Source: Bacteroidota bacterium
GTDB lineage: Bacteria > Bacteroidota > Bacteroidia > Flavobacteriales_F > PHOS-HE28
Assembly: GCA_014584605.1 (NCBI GenBank)
Contig: JACTMO010000083.1
Location: 1 to 64,000 of the forward strand
Direction: 5' to 3'
DNA: 64,000 bases
Shown in pieces: positions 25,252 through 33,377 of the stretch (the first letter of the stretch is position 1; each line of letters opens with the position of its first letter). The notes under the pieces were generated by a model, which ran no database searches, was not told where the DNA came from, and was given only the letters and a program-made list of their open reading frames with translations. The translations under genes and the position numbers were made by a program.

Positions 25252-25413
25252 GAGCCTGTTTGGGATCTCCAGAACGAAGGACCCCGAGGCTATTTTTTGG
25301 TCAGGCACAGCCAAAAAATCATCGCGTAGCGGTGTCTACGGGATCATTTTTTGGCGAAGCATGGGCGAAAAAGAGACCGGGGGACGAGTTTGAGGAGACC
25401 CCGAACAGGCTCT
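25251..25413. mobile_element. 163-bp palindromic element with 20-bp terminal inverted repeats
   Basis: The ends AGAGCCTGTTTGGGATCTCC (25251-25270) and GGAGACCCCGAACAGGCTCT (25394-25413) are inverted repeats with two mismatches. The inside is also largely self-complementary: CCAAAAAATCATCGCGTAG pairs with CTACGGGATCATTTTTTGG at 17 of 19 positions around a short apical loop. The whole element can fold as one long hairpin. It starts on the last base of the AraC gene stop codon. No ORF of its own and no target-site duplication were seen. MITE-like or REP-like. Confidence 0.75.
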
Positions 25414-25488
25414 GTGGCCGGGATGTCCGCTCCGTACAATTCCGGCGGATATGAACGCCCTTGTTTTGGGTCACCATTCCCACGGGCC

Positions 25489-26526
25489 ATGATCCACAAA
25501 TTCTCCCTGATCGAGAAGATCCTGCTGTCGAACGACATCATCCCCCACCCTTTCGCGGATGCCTCCTCCTCGGTGGGGCTGGGCTTCGCCCTGGGCAGTG
25601 CGGTGAAGCTGAAGATCGCCGACCAGCTCACCATGGACCTGAAGGATGTCGGGGCCATCGCCCGCGGGGCCAACGTGAGCGAGGTGGGCGCCGAGTTGAT
25701 CCTGGACTGCCTCGATGCGTTGGGCTACGTGCGCAGGCAGGGCCGCCAATACACCTTCACCAAGCGGGGCCAAAAGGACCTCTCGCCCGATTCGCCGCGG
25801 AACTTCAGGCACTTCATCCTGTTCTGCAACTACCTGTACAAGGGCTACCTGGAACTGGACGAGACCATCCGCGCGGGCAAGCGCGTGCATTCGAGCATGC
25901 TCGATGAGATGACGGACCACGAATGGGAACTGTTCTCCCGGGCCATGATCGACATCTCCCGCACCAACGTCAAGGAGGTGGCCGGGAAGGTCCCGGTCCC
26001 GAAGAGCGCGACCCGGATGCTGGACCTCGGTGGCTCGCACGGGCTGTACAGCATCGAACTGTGCAAGCGCCACCCCCTGCTGAAGGCCACGGTGGTGGAC
26101 CTGCCGCCCGTGAAGAAGTACACCGACGAATGTGTCGCCGCGCACAAGGCAGGCGCGCAGGTTTCCTTCCTGGCCGCCGATTTCATGAAGGACGAGCTGC
26201 CGGCCGGCAACGACCTCATCCTGGCCTTCAACATCATCCACGGCCTGAACCCGGCAGAGAACGAGGCGCTCGCCCAAAAGGTGCACAAGGCGCTCAAGCC
26301 CGGCGGCCTCTACGTGATCCTGGACCAGATCAAGGGCATCGGCGGCGGCTCGCAAATGTCGAAGGCCACCACCTCGTACATGGCGCTGAACCTGCTGCAC
26401 CAGGCGGGCGGCAAGACCTACTCGAAGGACGAGGTGGATGCGTTCACCAAGAAGGCCGGGTTCAGCAGCACCACGCTCAAGAAATTGAACGCACCGGGCT
26501 TCGGGGTGGTCATCTGTACACGGTAG
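25489..26526 (+). CDS. SAM-dependent O-methyltransferase, plant-type dimerisation fold
   Basis: A 345-residue class I methyltransferase with an N-terminal winged-helix dimerisation domain (about 30-110; NVSEVGAELILDCLDALGYV, RQYTFTKRGQ). The Rossmann core has TRMLDLGGSHGLYSIELCKR (SAM loop), ATVVDLPPVKKY, NDLILAFNIIHGL and LKPGGLYVILDQI. This is the Methyltransf_2 layout of acetylserotonin/hydroxyneurosporene-type O-methyltransferases; the acceptor is unknown. The ATG at 25489 is used; earlier track codons lie in the hairpin element. A clear stem-loop follows the stop. Confidence 0.88.
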   Translation: MIHKFSLIEKILLSNDIIPHPFADASSSVGLGFALGSAVKLKIADQLTMDLKDVGAIARGANVSEVGAELILDCLDALGYVRRQGRQYTFTKRGQKDLSPDSPRNFRHFILFCNYLYKGYLELDETIRAGKRVHSSMLDEMTDHEWELFSRAMIDISRTNVKEVAGKVPVPKSATRMLDLGGSHGLYSIELCKRHPLLKATVVDLPPVKKYTDECVAAHKAGAQVSFLAADFMKDELPAGNDLILAFNIIHGLNPAENEALAQKVHKALKPGGLYVILDQIKGIGGGSQMSKATTSYMALNLLHQAGGKTYSKDEVDAFTKKAGFSSTTLKKLNAPGFGVVICTR

Positions 26527-26535
26527 GCCGGGACA

Positions 26536-26559
26536 ACCGCATCACACAGCTGATGCGGT
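26536..26559 (+). terminator. Stem-loop after the methyltransferase gene
   Basis: ACCGCATCA-CACAGC-TGATGCGGT is a perfect 9-bp stem 10 bp after the stop codon. No T-tract follows. Confidence 0.6.
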
Positions 26560-26645
26560 CGGCGCGGCATGTGCGATACATCGCCTGACGCGCAGGCCGG
26601 AGCGGGAAGCCACCCGGACCGAACAGATCCCCGGTCGCAGGTGGA

Positions 26646-26852
26646 TCAGCTGAGGGCCCCCTTCACCTGCCAGGTCGTGACCACGAACAGGAAGAAGCGG
26701 TAAGCGTTGAGCGCGGCCACCATGGCCGCGAGGGCGAGCACGGCCCGCCAGGCACTGCCCGCCGCGGTGCACCCGTAGAACCGGCGCCCGGCCTGAAAGA
26801 ACAACCTGAGGTTCAGCACTACGGCCACCGCGCTCAGGAAGTCAAGGTCGTA
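26646..26852 (-). pseudogene. C-terminal remnant of a DUF3667-type membrane protein
   Basis: The last 68 codons of the 26646-27344 minus-strand frame read as a genuine membrane-protein tail: LSAVAVVLNLRLFFQAGRRF, YGCTAAGSAWRAV and LNAYRFFLFVVTTWQ. This resembles the C terminus of DUF3667 proteins (normally about 250-350 residues with several membrane helices). Upstream of 26852 the frame turns into the antisense of the T9SS fragment, so the N-terminal zinc-ribbon and most membrane segments are missing. It is a 5'-truncated relic, not expected to function. Confidence 0.6.
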
Positions 26853-26855
26853 CAA

Positions 26856-27365
26856 GGCCTGCGGATCCCCGTCGACACCCTGTTCGTCCGCACGCTCGTT
26901 GACCTCAGCCAACAATCCAAGGTGGACCTGGTGCAGTTCCATTGGCCGAACGTCATGTTCGGGCAGTTGACCTACGACCCGGCCACGCACGGCAACCTGC
27001 CGCCCGCGGAGATCCTCCACCTGGGTGCGCAAGTCGGCTACCTCAGCATGTTCCAGTTCAACCTGTCCCCCGTCGGGCTCTTCACCCGGAATGCGATCGA
27101 CAGCCTGTGCCTGCCGACCGCAGTAACGGAACCCAGCGCGGAACCCGCCGTCCGGGTCCATCCGAACCCGGCCCGGGATTTCATCCGCGTCAGCGGCGCC
27201 CCCGAACTTGAACGTGCCACCATCCTGGACCTGACGGGCAAGGTCGTCCTGGAGGCCAACGGTACCGACCGCATCGCCCTGACCGGTCTTCGGAACGGGG
27301 CCTACCTCCTGCGGATCGAAATGGCGAACAGCGCCCTGATCCACGAACTCTTCATCAAGGAGTGA
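26856..27365 (+). pseudogene. C-terminal remnant of a T9SS-secreted protein
   Basis: The frame is open from about 26856 without a suitable start. It reads GLRIPVDTLFVRTLVDLSQQ, then a further 70 residues, then a complete type A sorting domain (VRVHPNPARDFIRVSG, ILDLTGKVVLEANG, LRNGAYLLRIEM, HELFIKE). Signal peptide and N-terminal body are absent, so it cannot be exported as it stands. The fragment begins within a few bases of the opposite-strand DUF3667 relic, indicating a single rearrangement or deletion that beheaded both genes. Confidence 0.68.
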
Positions 27366-27428
27366 TCGACCCGCTCCCGCAGCGTGGCCTTTGACCGTCA
27401 GTCCGGCCTCGCCGGCATCGGCTTTCCG

Positions 27429-28817
27429 TCACCCGCGCACCACGGCCTGCACTTCGTGCACGAAGCGTTGGGCCAGTTCATCGGCTTGTTCCATGGCGGG
27501 GGCTTCGGCATAGACGCGGATGATGGGTTCGGTGTTGCTGCGGCGCAGATGGACCCAGGTGTCGCCGAACTCGATGCGCAGCCCGTCCACCGTGCTGTGG
27601 GGTTGGGCGGCGTGGCGGGCCTGAACGGTGTCCACGACGGCCTGCACATCCACTTCCGGGCGCAGCTCGATCTTGTTCTTGCTCATGAAATAGTCCGGGT
27701 AGCTGCGGCGAAGCGCCAGGCAGCTGCCGCCGCGCCGGGCCAGCAGGGTGAGGAAAAGGGCGATGCCCACGAGCGCGTCGCGGCCGTAGTGCAGCTCGCT
27801 GAGGATCACCCCGCCGTTGCCCTCGCCCCCGATGGGCGCGCTCACCTGCCGCATGCGTTCCACCACGTTCACCTCGCCCACGGCGCTGGCGTGCCGGGTA
27901 CGCCCGTGGCGGACGGCCACATCGTGCAGGGCGCGTGTGCTGCTGAGGTTGCTCACCGTGTCGCCCGGGCGGTGGGCCAGCACGTGGTCGGCGCAGGCCA
28001 CCAGGGTGTACTCCTCGCCGAAGAGGCTGCCGTCCTCGCACACCAGCGCCAGGCGGTCCACGTCGGGGTCCACACTGATGCCCAGGTGGGCCTTGCGCTT
28101 CACCACCTCGGCGCAGAGGTCGGCAAGGTGTTCGGGCAACGGCTCGGGGTTGTGGGGGAAATGGCCGGTAGGTTCGCAGTACAGCTTCACCACCTCCACA
28201 CCGAGGGCCTCGAGCAGCCGGGGTACGGCGATGCCGCCCACGCTGTTCACGGCATCCACCACCACGGTGAACTTCCTGGCCGCGATGGCCTTGACGTCCA
28301 CGAGGTCCAGCTTCAGGATGGCGTCGATGTGCTTTTGCGTCCAGCTGTCGTCCGTGCGCACGCGCCCCAGCCGGTCCACCTCGGCGAAAGTGTAGTCGTC
28401 CTGCCCGGCGATGCGGAGCACCTCGGCCCCTTCGGCCGCGCTGATGAACTCGCCCCTGGCGTTCAGCAGCTTCAGGGCGTTCCATTGCTTGGGGTTGTGG
28501 CTGGCGGTGAGGATGATGCCGGCATCGGCGTCTTCGCCGGGCACGGCCATTTCCACGGTGGGCGTGGTGGCCAGGCCCAGGTCGACGACCTCGAAGCCCA
28601 GGCCCACGAGGGTGCCGCGCACCAGGTCGGCCACCATGGCGCCGCTGAGGCGGGCGTCGCGGCCGAGCACGAGCCGGGGCGCCTCCTTGCCGCTGCGCTG
28701 ACGGATCAGCGTGGCGAACGCGGCGGTGTAACGAACGATGTCCAGGGGCGTGAGGCCTTCGCCGGGGCGCCCCCCGATGGTGCCGCGGATGCCGGAGATG
28801 GAGCGGATGAGCGTCAT
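27429..28817 (-). CDS. glmM: Phosphoglucosamine mutase (phosphohexomutase family)
   Basis: A 462-residue alpha-D-phosphohexomutase. The N terminus SISGIRGTIGGRPGEGLTPL, the phosphoserine loop GIILTASHNPKQWNALKLLN, the metal loop SVDPDVDRLALV, the sugar-recognition loop GEGNGGVILSELHYGRD and the phosphate loop RRSNTEPIIRVYAEA are all in place. Such enzymes interconvert 6-phospho and 1-phospho hexosamines for UDP-GlcNAc. Bacteroidota GlmM proteins look like this, but phosphoglucomutase/phosphomannomutase activity cannot be excluded. The true start (MTLIRSISG) is at 28817; the longer track ORF reads into the divergent spacer. Confidence 0.88.
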   Translation of the reverse strand: MTLIRSISGIRGTIGGRPGEGLTPLDIVRYTAAFATLIRQRSGKEAPRLVLGRDARLSGAMVADLVRGTLVGLGFEVVDLGLATTPTVEMAVPGEDADAGIILTASHNPKQWNALKLLNARGEFISAAEGAEVLRIAGQDDYTFAEVDRLGRVRTDDSWTQKHIDAILKLDLVDVKAIAARKFTVVVDAVNSVGGIAVPRLLEALGVEVVKLYCEPTGHFPHNPEPLPEHLADLCAEVVKRKAHLGISVDPDVDRLALVCEDGSLFGEEYTLVACADHVLAHRPGDTVSNLSSTRALHDVAVRHGRTRHASAVGEVNVVERMRQVSAPIGGEGNGGVILSELHYGRDALVGIALFLTLLARRGGSCLALRRSYPDYFMSKNKIELRPEVDVQAVVDTVQARHAAQPHSTVDGLRIEFGDTWVHLRRSNTEPIIRVYAEAPAMEQADELAQRFVHEVQAVVRG

Positions 28818-29118
28818 GCGGTGGATGGGTCCACAGGGCCGGGATGGAACTTCCATGGCCGGGCGTGAGGACCGCAGCAAAGGTGGCCCGGTCGGTGGTC
28901 CGACCGGCGGTCGATCGTCGAGGTCATCAACGGGGTGCTGTGCGCAGCCGCTCCACCCGGCTCCCTGGGTGCGGCTGGGCCGGCGATCGAGGGGGGCCTT
29001 GTTCCTTCCCGCCGTCCGGCCGGCACGGGCCCGATCCCTCCGCGGCCTGTGCATAACCGCTGCGCCACACCCGCCCGCGGCCTGTCGGTTCCCTATTTTT
29101 GAGGGAACTTTGTCCCGC
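28818..29118. other. Divergent spacer, 301 bp, no gene seen
   Basis: This GC-rich spacer separates the divergent glmM and TPR genes. The frames offered here by the ORF track are extensions of the flanking genes. The only signals I see are the promoter element at 29094-29101 and a second near-match (GAACTTTG, 29105-29112) ending 6 nt before the TPR gene start. Confidence 0.6.
29094..29101 (+). promoter_or_regulatory. TAnnTTTG -7 element (TATTTTTG)
   Basis: An exact consensus match 17 nt before the ATG at 29119, followed by the near-match GAACTTTG closer to the start. Either could drive the TPR-comA operon. Confidence 0.6.
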
Positions 29119-30531
29119 ATGAACGAAGGCCCTTCCCCCCTGCCGGAACGTGAGGACGACCGCGCGGACCATGTGCAGCGCTTCGAGGCGATGCTGAGCC
29201 GGAACGATCACTACTTCTTCGATGTCGAGGAGTTCGAGCTGATCATCGAACACTACCTGGACAACAACGAGCCGAAGAAGGCCCGGCAGGTGCTGGACTA
29301 CGCGCACAAGCAGCACCCGGGGTCGGTGGACCTGCTGTTCTGCGAGGCGCAGGTGCTGATGGGCATGGGCCGCCTGAACCGGGCTCTGGAGGTGCTGGAC
29401 AGCATCGCCAAGCTGGAGCCGTACAACGAGGACGTGCACCTGCACAAGGCCAGCATCCACAGCCAGTTGCGCAACTACCGCAAAGCCATCGAGCACTACC
29501 GCAAGGCGTTGGAGCTGGCGGAGGAGGGGCTGGACGACATCTATCTGGACCTGGCCTTCGAGCACGAGAACTGCGAGCAGTTCGACGAGGCCATCGGCTG
29601 CCTGAAGAAGGCCCTGGAGGTGAACCCCGAGAACGAAGCCGTGCTGTACGAGCTGGCCTACTGCTACGACCTGGCCGAGGCGCACGAGGCCAGCGTGGTG
29701 TTCTTCCGCAACTTCACCAACGAGCACCCGTACAGCTTCGTGGCCTGGTATGACCTGGGGAACGCCCTGGCCAAGCTGGGCCGTTTCGAGGAGAGCAACC
29801 AGGCGCTGGACCTCTGCCTGGCCATCGAGGAGGAGTTCAGTTCGGCCTACTTCAGCAAGGCGCGCAACCTGCTGCACCAGGGCGCCTACGAGGAGGCCAT
29901 CGCCTGCTACCAGGAGACGCTGAACATCGACGGCCCGCAGGCCGTCACCTTCAGCTATATCGGCGAGTGCTACGAGAAGATGGAGCGGCATGAACAGGCC
30001 CTGATCCACTACGACCAGGCGCTGGCGCTGGACCCCGAGTGGGTGGATGCCTGGATCGGCCGCGGGGTGGTGAAGGACTACCAGGGCCGCTCGGCCGAGT
30101 CCATCAAGGACCTGGAGCAGGCCGTGCGCATCGCCCCCGATTCGGGCGATGGCTGGTACTACCTGGCCAACGCCCTGGCACGCGCCGAGCGTTGGGCCGA
30201 CAGCATCAAAGCCTACGAACGGCTGAACGGCATGGAGCCGGAGAGCCTGGACGGCTGGCTGGACCACGCCGACCTGCTGCTGCACCTCAAGGGCCCGGAG
30301 GCCGCACTGGCCAAGCTCCGCGAAGGGGAGCTGGTGCACAAGCTGACGCCGCGCTACAAGTACCGCATGGCCGGCTACCTGTTGCGGTGCGGACGCCAGC
30401 AGCAGGCCCTGCTGGAGTTGGAGGAGGCCCTGATGGCCGACCACGCGGGGCACGTCCAGCTGCTGGAACACCTTCCGGAGGCGGCCTCGATGCCGCAGGT
30501 GATGCACCTGATCGAGCTGTACAAGCGATGA
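29119..30531 (+). CDS. Tetratricopeptide repeat protein
   Basis: A 470-residue cytosolic protein made almost entirely of TPR units (about ten), for example YRKAIEHYRKALELAEEGLD, DEAIGCLKKALEVNPENEAV and EQALIHYDQALALDPEWVDA. There is no signal peptide or membrane segment. TPR arrays are protein-interaction scaffolds; the partner is not known. The start MNEGPSPLPERE at 29119 is used rather than the track start inside the glmM spacer. The stop overlaps the phosphosulfolactate synthase start by 4 bp, so the two are translationally coupled. Confidence 0.9.
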   Translation: MNEGPSPLPEREDDRADHVQRFEAMLSRNDHYFFDVEEFELIIEHYLDNNEPKKARQVLDYAHKQHPGSVDLLFCEAQVLMGMGRLNRALEVLDSIAKLEPYNEDVHLHKASIHSQLRNYRKAIEHYRKALELAEEGLDDIYLDLAFEHENCEQFDEAIGCLKKALEVNPENEAVLYELAYCYDLAEAHEASVVFFRNFTNEHPYSFVAWYDLGNALAKLGRFEESNQALDLCLAIEEEFSSAYFSKARNLLHQGAYEEAIACYQETLNIDGPQAVTFSYIGECYEKMERHEQALIHYDQALALDPEWVDAWIGRGVVKDYQGRSAESIKDLEQAVRIAPDSGDGWYYLANALARAERWADSIKAYERLNGMEPESLDGWLDHADLLLHLKGPEAALAKLREGELVHKLTPRYKYRMAGYLLRCGRQQQALLELEEALMADHAGHVQLLEHLPEAASMPQVMHLIELYKR

Positions 30532-31349
30532 ACTTCAGCCTGTCGCACATCCCCGCGCGCACGTCCAAACCGCGCGAGGAAGGGCTCACCATGGTGATGG
30601 ACAAGGGCCTGGGCCTGCGCCAGGTGGACGACCTGATCGAGAGCGCGGGCCATCTGATGGACCTGGTGAAGCTGGGCTTTGGCACCAGCTACGTGACACC
30701 CGGGCTGAAGGAGAAGGTGAAGCGGTACACGAAGGCCGGGATCAAGGTCTACCTGGGCGGCACGCTGTTCGAGGCCTTCATCGCACGGGGCCAGTTCGAG
30801 GCCTATCGCCGGTTGCTGGAGGACCTCGGGCTGGAATGCACCGAGGTCAGCGACGGCAGCATCGACCTGCCGCACGACGAGAAGTGCCGTTACATCAATA
30901 TCCTGGCGCAGGACCACACGGTGCTCAGTGAGGTGGGCAGCAAGGAGAGCGGCATCCTGATCAGCCCGGCCCGGTGGGTACGCATGATGAACGCCGAACT
31001 GGAGGCCGGCAGCTGGAAGGTGATCGCCGAGGCGCGCGAGAGCGGCAACGTGGGCATCTACCGGCCCAGCGGGCACGCGCACACCGCCCTGGTGAACCGC
31101 ATCCTGGCCAAGGTCCCGGGGCGCGACATCCTGTGGGAGGCCCCCCAGAAGGCCCAGCAGGTGTGGTTCATCAAGCAGCTCGGTGCCAATGTGAACCTGG
31201 GCAACGTGTCGGCGGAGGAAGTGATCCCCCTGGAGACCTTGCGGCTGGGGCTCCGTGGCGACACCTTCTTCCAGTACCTGCCGGAGGAGGTGGCCGCGAA
31301 ACTGCGGCAGGTGAAGCCGCCGCCACAGGACACCAAGGGCAAGGCCTAA
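30528..31349 (+). CDS. Phosphosulfolactate synthase (ComA family)
   Basis: A 273-residue TIM-barrel enzyme of the ComA family, which adds sulfite to phosphoenolpyruvate to give phosphosulfolactate. Landmarks are MVMDKGLGLRQVDDLIESAG, LVKLGFGTSYV, KVYLGGTLFEAFIARGQ, EVSDGSIDLPHDEK and EVGSKESG. In methanogens this is the first step to coenzyme M. Bacteroidota lack that pathway, so the product may instead serve another sulfonate, for example cysteate for sulfonolipids (inference). It is hidden inside a longer track ORF; the start is set by the ATGA overlap with the TPR gene. Confidence 0.88.
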   Translation: MNFSLSHIPARTSKPREEGLTMVMDKGLGLRQVDDLIESAGHLMDLVKLGFGTSYVTPGLKEKVKRYTKAGIKVYLGGTLFEAFIARGQFEAYRRLLEDLGLECTEVSDGSIDLPHDEKCRYINILAQDHTVLSEVGSKESGILISPARWVRMMNAELEAGSWKVIAEARESGNVGIYRPSGHAHTALVNRILAKVPGRDILWEAPQKAQQVWFIKQLGANVNLGNVSAEEVIPLETLRLGLRGDTFFQYLPEEVAAKLRQVKPPPQDTKGKA

Positions 31350-31416
31350 GAGCCCCGGCCCGGTCGCATCGGTCGCCACAACTTCGCGCCCCGTTCAAGC
31401 CCCCACTGCCCCGCCC

Positions 31417-31734
31417 ATGACCACGATCAGCCCGGAGGAACTGCAGCGCATGCGCCGGTCGGGCATCGACTTCCAGCTCATCGACGTGCGCGAGCCCTAC
31501 GAGGCCGAACGCTGCTCGCTGGGCGGCACCCTGATCCCCCTGGGGGAGATCCTTGACCGGATGGACGAGATCCGGCGCGACCGGCCGGTGGTGCTGCACT
31601 GCCGCACGGGCAACCGGGCCCTGGCCGCGATCACGGCCCTGGAGCGCCGCCACGGATTCACGGGCCTGATCCAGCTGGAGGGCGGCATCCAGGCCTACGC
31701 CGAACGGGTGGACCCCGGGCTGCGCTGCGAGTAG
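31417..31734 (+). CDS. Single-domain rhodanese-like protein
   Basis: A 105-residue rhodanese-fold protein. LIDVREPYEAERCSLGGTLI and the active-site loop VVLHCRTGNRALAAI (catalytic Cys) are intact, and it ends QLEGGIQAYAERVDPGL. Such proteins carry persulfide sulfur or act in sulfur trafficking. There is no signal peptide. It follows the phosphosulfolactate synthase by 67 bp on the same strand, which may reflect a shared sulfur theme. Confidence 0.92.
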   Translation: MTTISPEELQRMRRSGIDFQLIDVREPYEAERCSLGGTLIPLGEILDRMDEIRRDRPVVLHCRTGNRALAAITALERRHGFTGLIQLEGGIQAYAERVDPGLRCE

Positions 31735-31800
31735 GCACAGTGGGGGCGGCAGGGCCGAAGGAAGCCGGTCAGCACCGCTGACGGCCGTTGAACGACGCCG

Positions 31801-31808
31801 TACCTTTG
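31801..31808 (+). promoter_or_regulatory. TAnnTTTG -7 element (TACCTTTG)
   Basis: An exact consensus match 21 nt before the ATG at 31830. It makes the track start at 31788 untenable, since that lies upstream of the promoter element. Confidence 0.7.
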
Positions 31809-31829
31809 CCCCCTTCCCCGAAAGCACCG

Positions 31830-33293
31830 ATGCCAGCCAGCAGCACCAATACGCACGTCACGTTGAGCCCGGGCCAGAAGGCCCGGAAGATCAACCTGGA
31901 CGCGGACCTGTACGGCACCTTCGCGGAGATCGGGGCGGGCCAGGAAACGGTGCGGCACTTCTTCCGGGCGGGCGGCGCCAGCCAGACCATCGCCAAGGCG
32001 ATGAGCGCCTACGACAAGGACTTCAGCAACGCCATCTACGGCAAGGAGCCGGACAACCGGTTCGTGTGCGAGAGCCGCCTGCGGAACATGCTGCGGCACG
32101 AGTATGGCCTGATGGTGGAGCGCCTCTCGCGCAAGGACCACCCCACCAAGAAGTTCTTCACCTTCGCCAACACCGTGGCCACCAGCACGCTGGACCGGCC
32201 CCACGCGGGGCATGGCTGGATCGGTGTACGCTTCCAGACCGGACCGGACAGGCCCACCAGCGACGTCATCATCCACGTCCGGCTGCACGACCCCGACATC
32301 AGCCTCCAGCAGGAGACCATCGGCGTGATGGGCGTGAACCTGCTTTACGGCTGCCTTTTCCAGCACCACGACCCGCAGGAGCTCATGACCTGCCTGTACG
32401 ACAACGTGAGCCGCCACGTGATCGAGGTGGACATGGTGCAGATGAACGGTCCGGACTTCGCACAGGTGGACAACCGGCTGATGAGCCTGCAGCTGGTGAA
32501 ACGCGGCTACACCGATGCGGTGATCTTCGGCCCCGACGGGCAGAACCTGCAGGCCAGCGAGGTGCTGTACAAGAAGAACATCCTCACCATTCGCGGCAGC
32601 TTCCGCCCGGTGACGAAGGTGAACATCGATATGATCATGAACGGTTATAACATGTTCATCAAGGAGAACCGGGTGGACCGCAGCAATCTACAGGTGCTCT
32701 TCGAGATCACGCTCAACAACCTGCAGGCCGATACGGGCAGCGTGGACGAGAAGGACTTCATCGACCGGGCGGACATCCTGTGCTCCCTGGGGCAGACCGT
32801 GCTGATCAGCAACTACCAGGAGTATTACAAGCTGGTGGAGTACTTCAGCAGGTACACCAAGGCGCGCATGGGCCTGATCATGGGCGTGAACAACCTGATC
32901 GAGGTCTTCAACGAGAAGTACTACCGCCACCTGAACGGCGGCATGCTGGAGGCCTTCGGCATCCTGTTCACGCGCGATCTGAAGATCTACGTGTACCCCA
33001 GCAGGCCCACGGCCGACGTGGAGCTGATGACCACGGCCAACATGCCCGTGCACCCGCGCCTGCAACCGCTGTACGACTACCTGCTGTACAACCGGCGGAT
33101 CGTGGACATCGAGACCTACGACCCCACGGTGCTCCACATCTTCAGTCAGCAGGTGCTGAACATGATCCGCGAAGGGCAGGACAACTGGGAAGGGATGGTG
33201 CCGCCATACGTGGACAACATGATCAAGGACAATCGCCTCTTCGGCTACCGGCCGAAGGGCGCGGTCCGCACGCCGGTGAACGCCAAGGCCTGA
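31830..33293 (+). CDS. Large conserved Bacteroidota protein, function uncertain
   Basis: A 487-residue soluble protein with no signal peptide. It begins near KINLDADLYGTFAEIGAGQE, then VRHFFRAGGASQTIAKAMSA, YDKDFSNAIYG and FANTVATSTLD. I recall this as a highly conserved Bacteroidota family sometimes labelled nicotinate-nucleotide adenylyltransferase or TonB-dependent receptor. I see neither a nucleotidyltransferase HxGH motif nor any outer-membrane features, so both labels look unsupported. The chain is regular and full-length. It has its own promoter and a free-standing position. Confidence 0.72.
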   Translation: MPASSTNTHVTLSPGQKARKINLDADLYGTFAEIGAGQETVRHFFRAGGASQTIAKAMSAYDKDFSNAIYGKEPDNRFVCESRLRNMLRHEYGLMVERLSRKDHPTKKFFTFANTVATSTLDRPHAGHGWIGVRFQTGPDRPTSDVIIHVRLHDPDISLQQETIGVMGVNLLYGCLFQHHDPQELMTCLYDNVSRHVIEVDMVQMNGPDFAQVDNRLMSLQLVKRGYTDAVIFGPDGQNLQASEVLYKKNILTIRGSFRPVTKVNIDMIMNGYNMFIKENRVDRSNLQVLFEITLNNLQADTGSVDEKDFIDRADILCSLGQTVLISNYQEYYKLVEYFSRYTKARMGLIMGVNNLIEVFNEKYYRHLNGGMLEAFGILFTRDLKIYVYPSRPTADVELMTTANMPVHPRLQPLYDYLLYNRRIVDIETYDPTVLHIFSQQVLNMIREGQDNWEGMVPPYVDNMIKDNRLFGYRPKGAVRTPVNAKA

Positions 33294-33359
33294 GCGCCAC
33301 GATCCGACGAGACGTGCCGGGGGATCGACGGGACGGTGGGGGGCCGGGCCGGGGCCGAT

Positions 33360-33367
33360 TATCTTGG
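33360..33367 (+). promoter_or_regulatory. TAnnTTTG-type -7 element (TATCTTGG)
   Basis: It lies 10 nt before the ATG at 33378 and would head the four-gene run 33378-37674. Confidence 0.5.
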
Positions 33368-33377
33368 CCGCGCCGAA

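Noticed and set aside
31830-33293. Annotation as nicotinate-nucleotide adenylyltransferase or TonB receptor
   Set aside because: No HxGH nucleotidyltransferase motif, signal peptide, plug or barrel is visible; left as a conserved protein of uncertain function.
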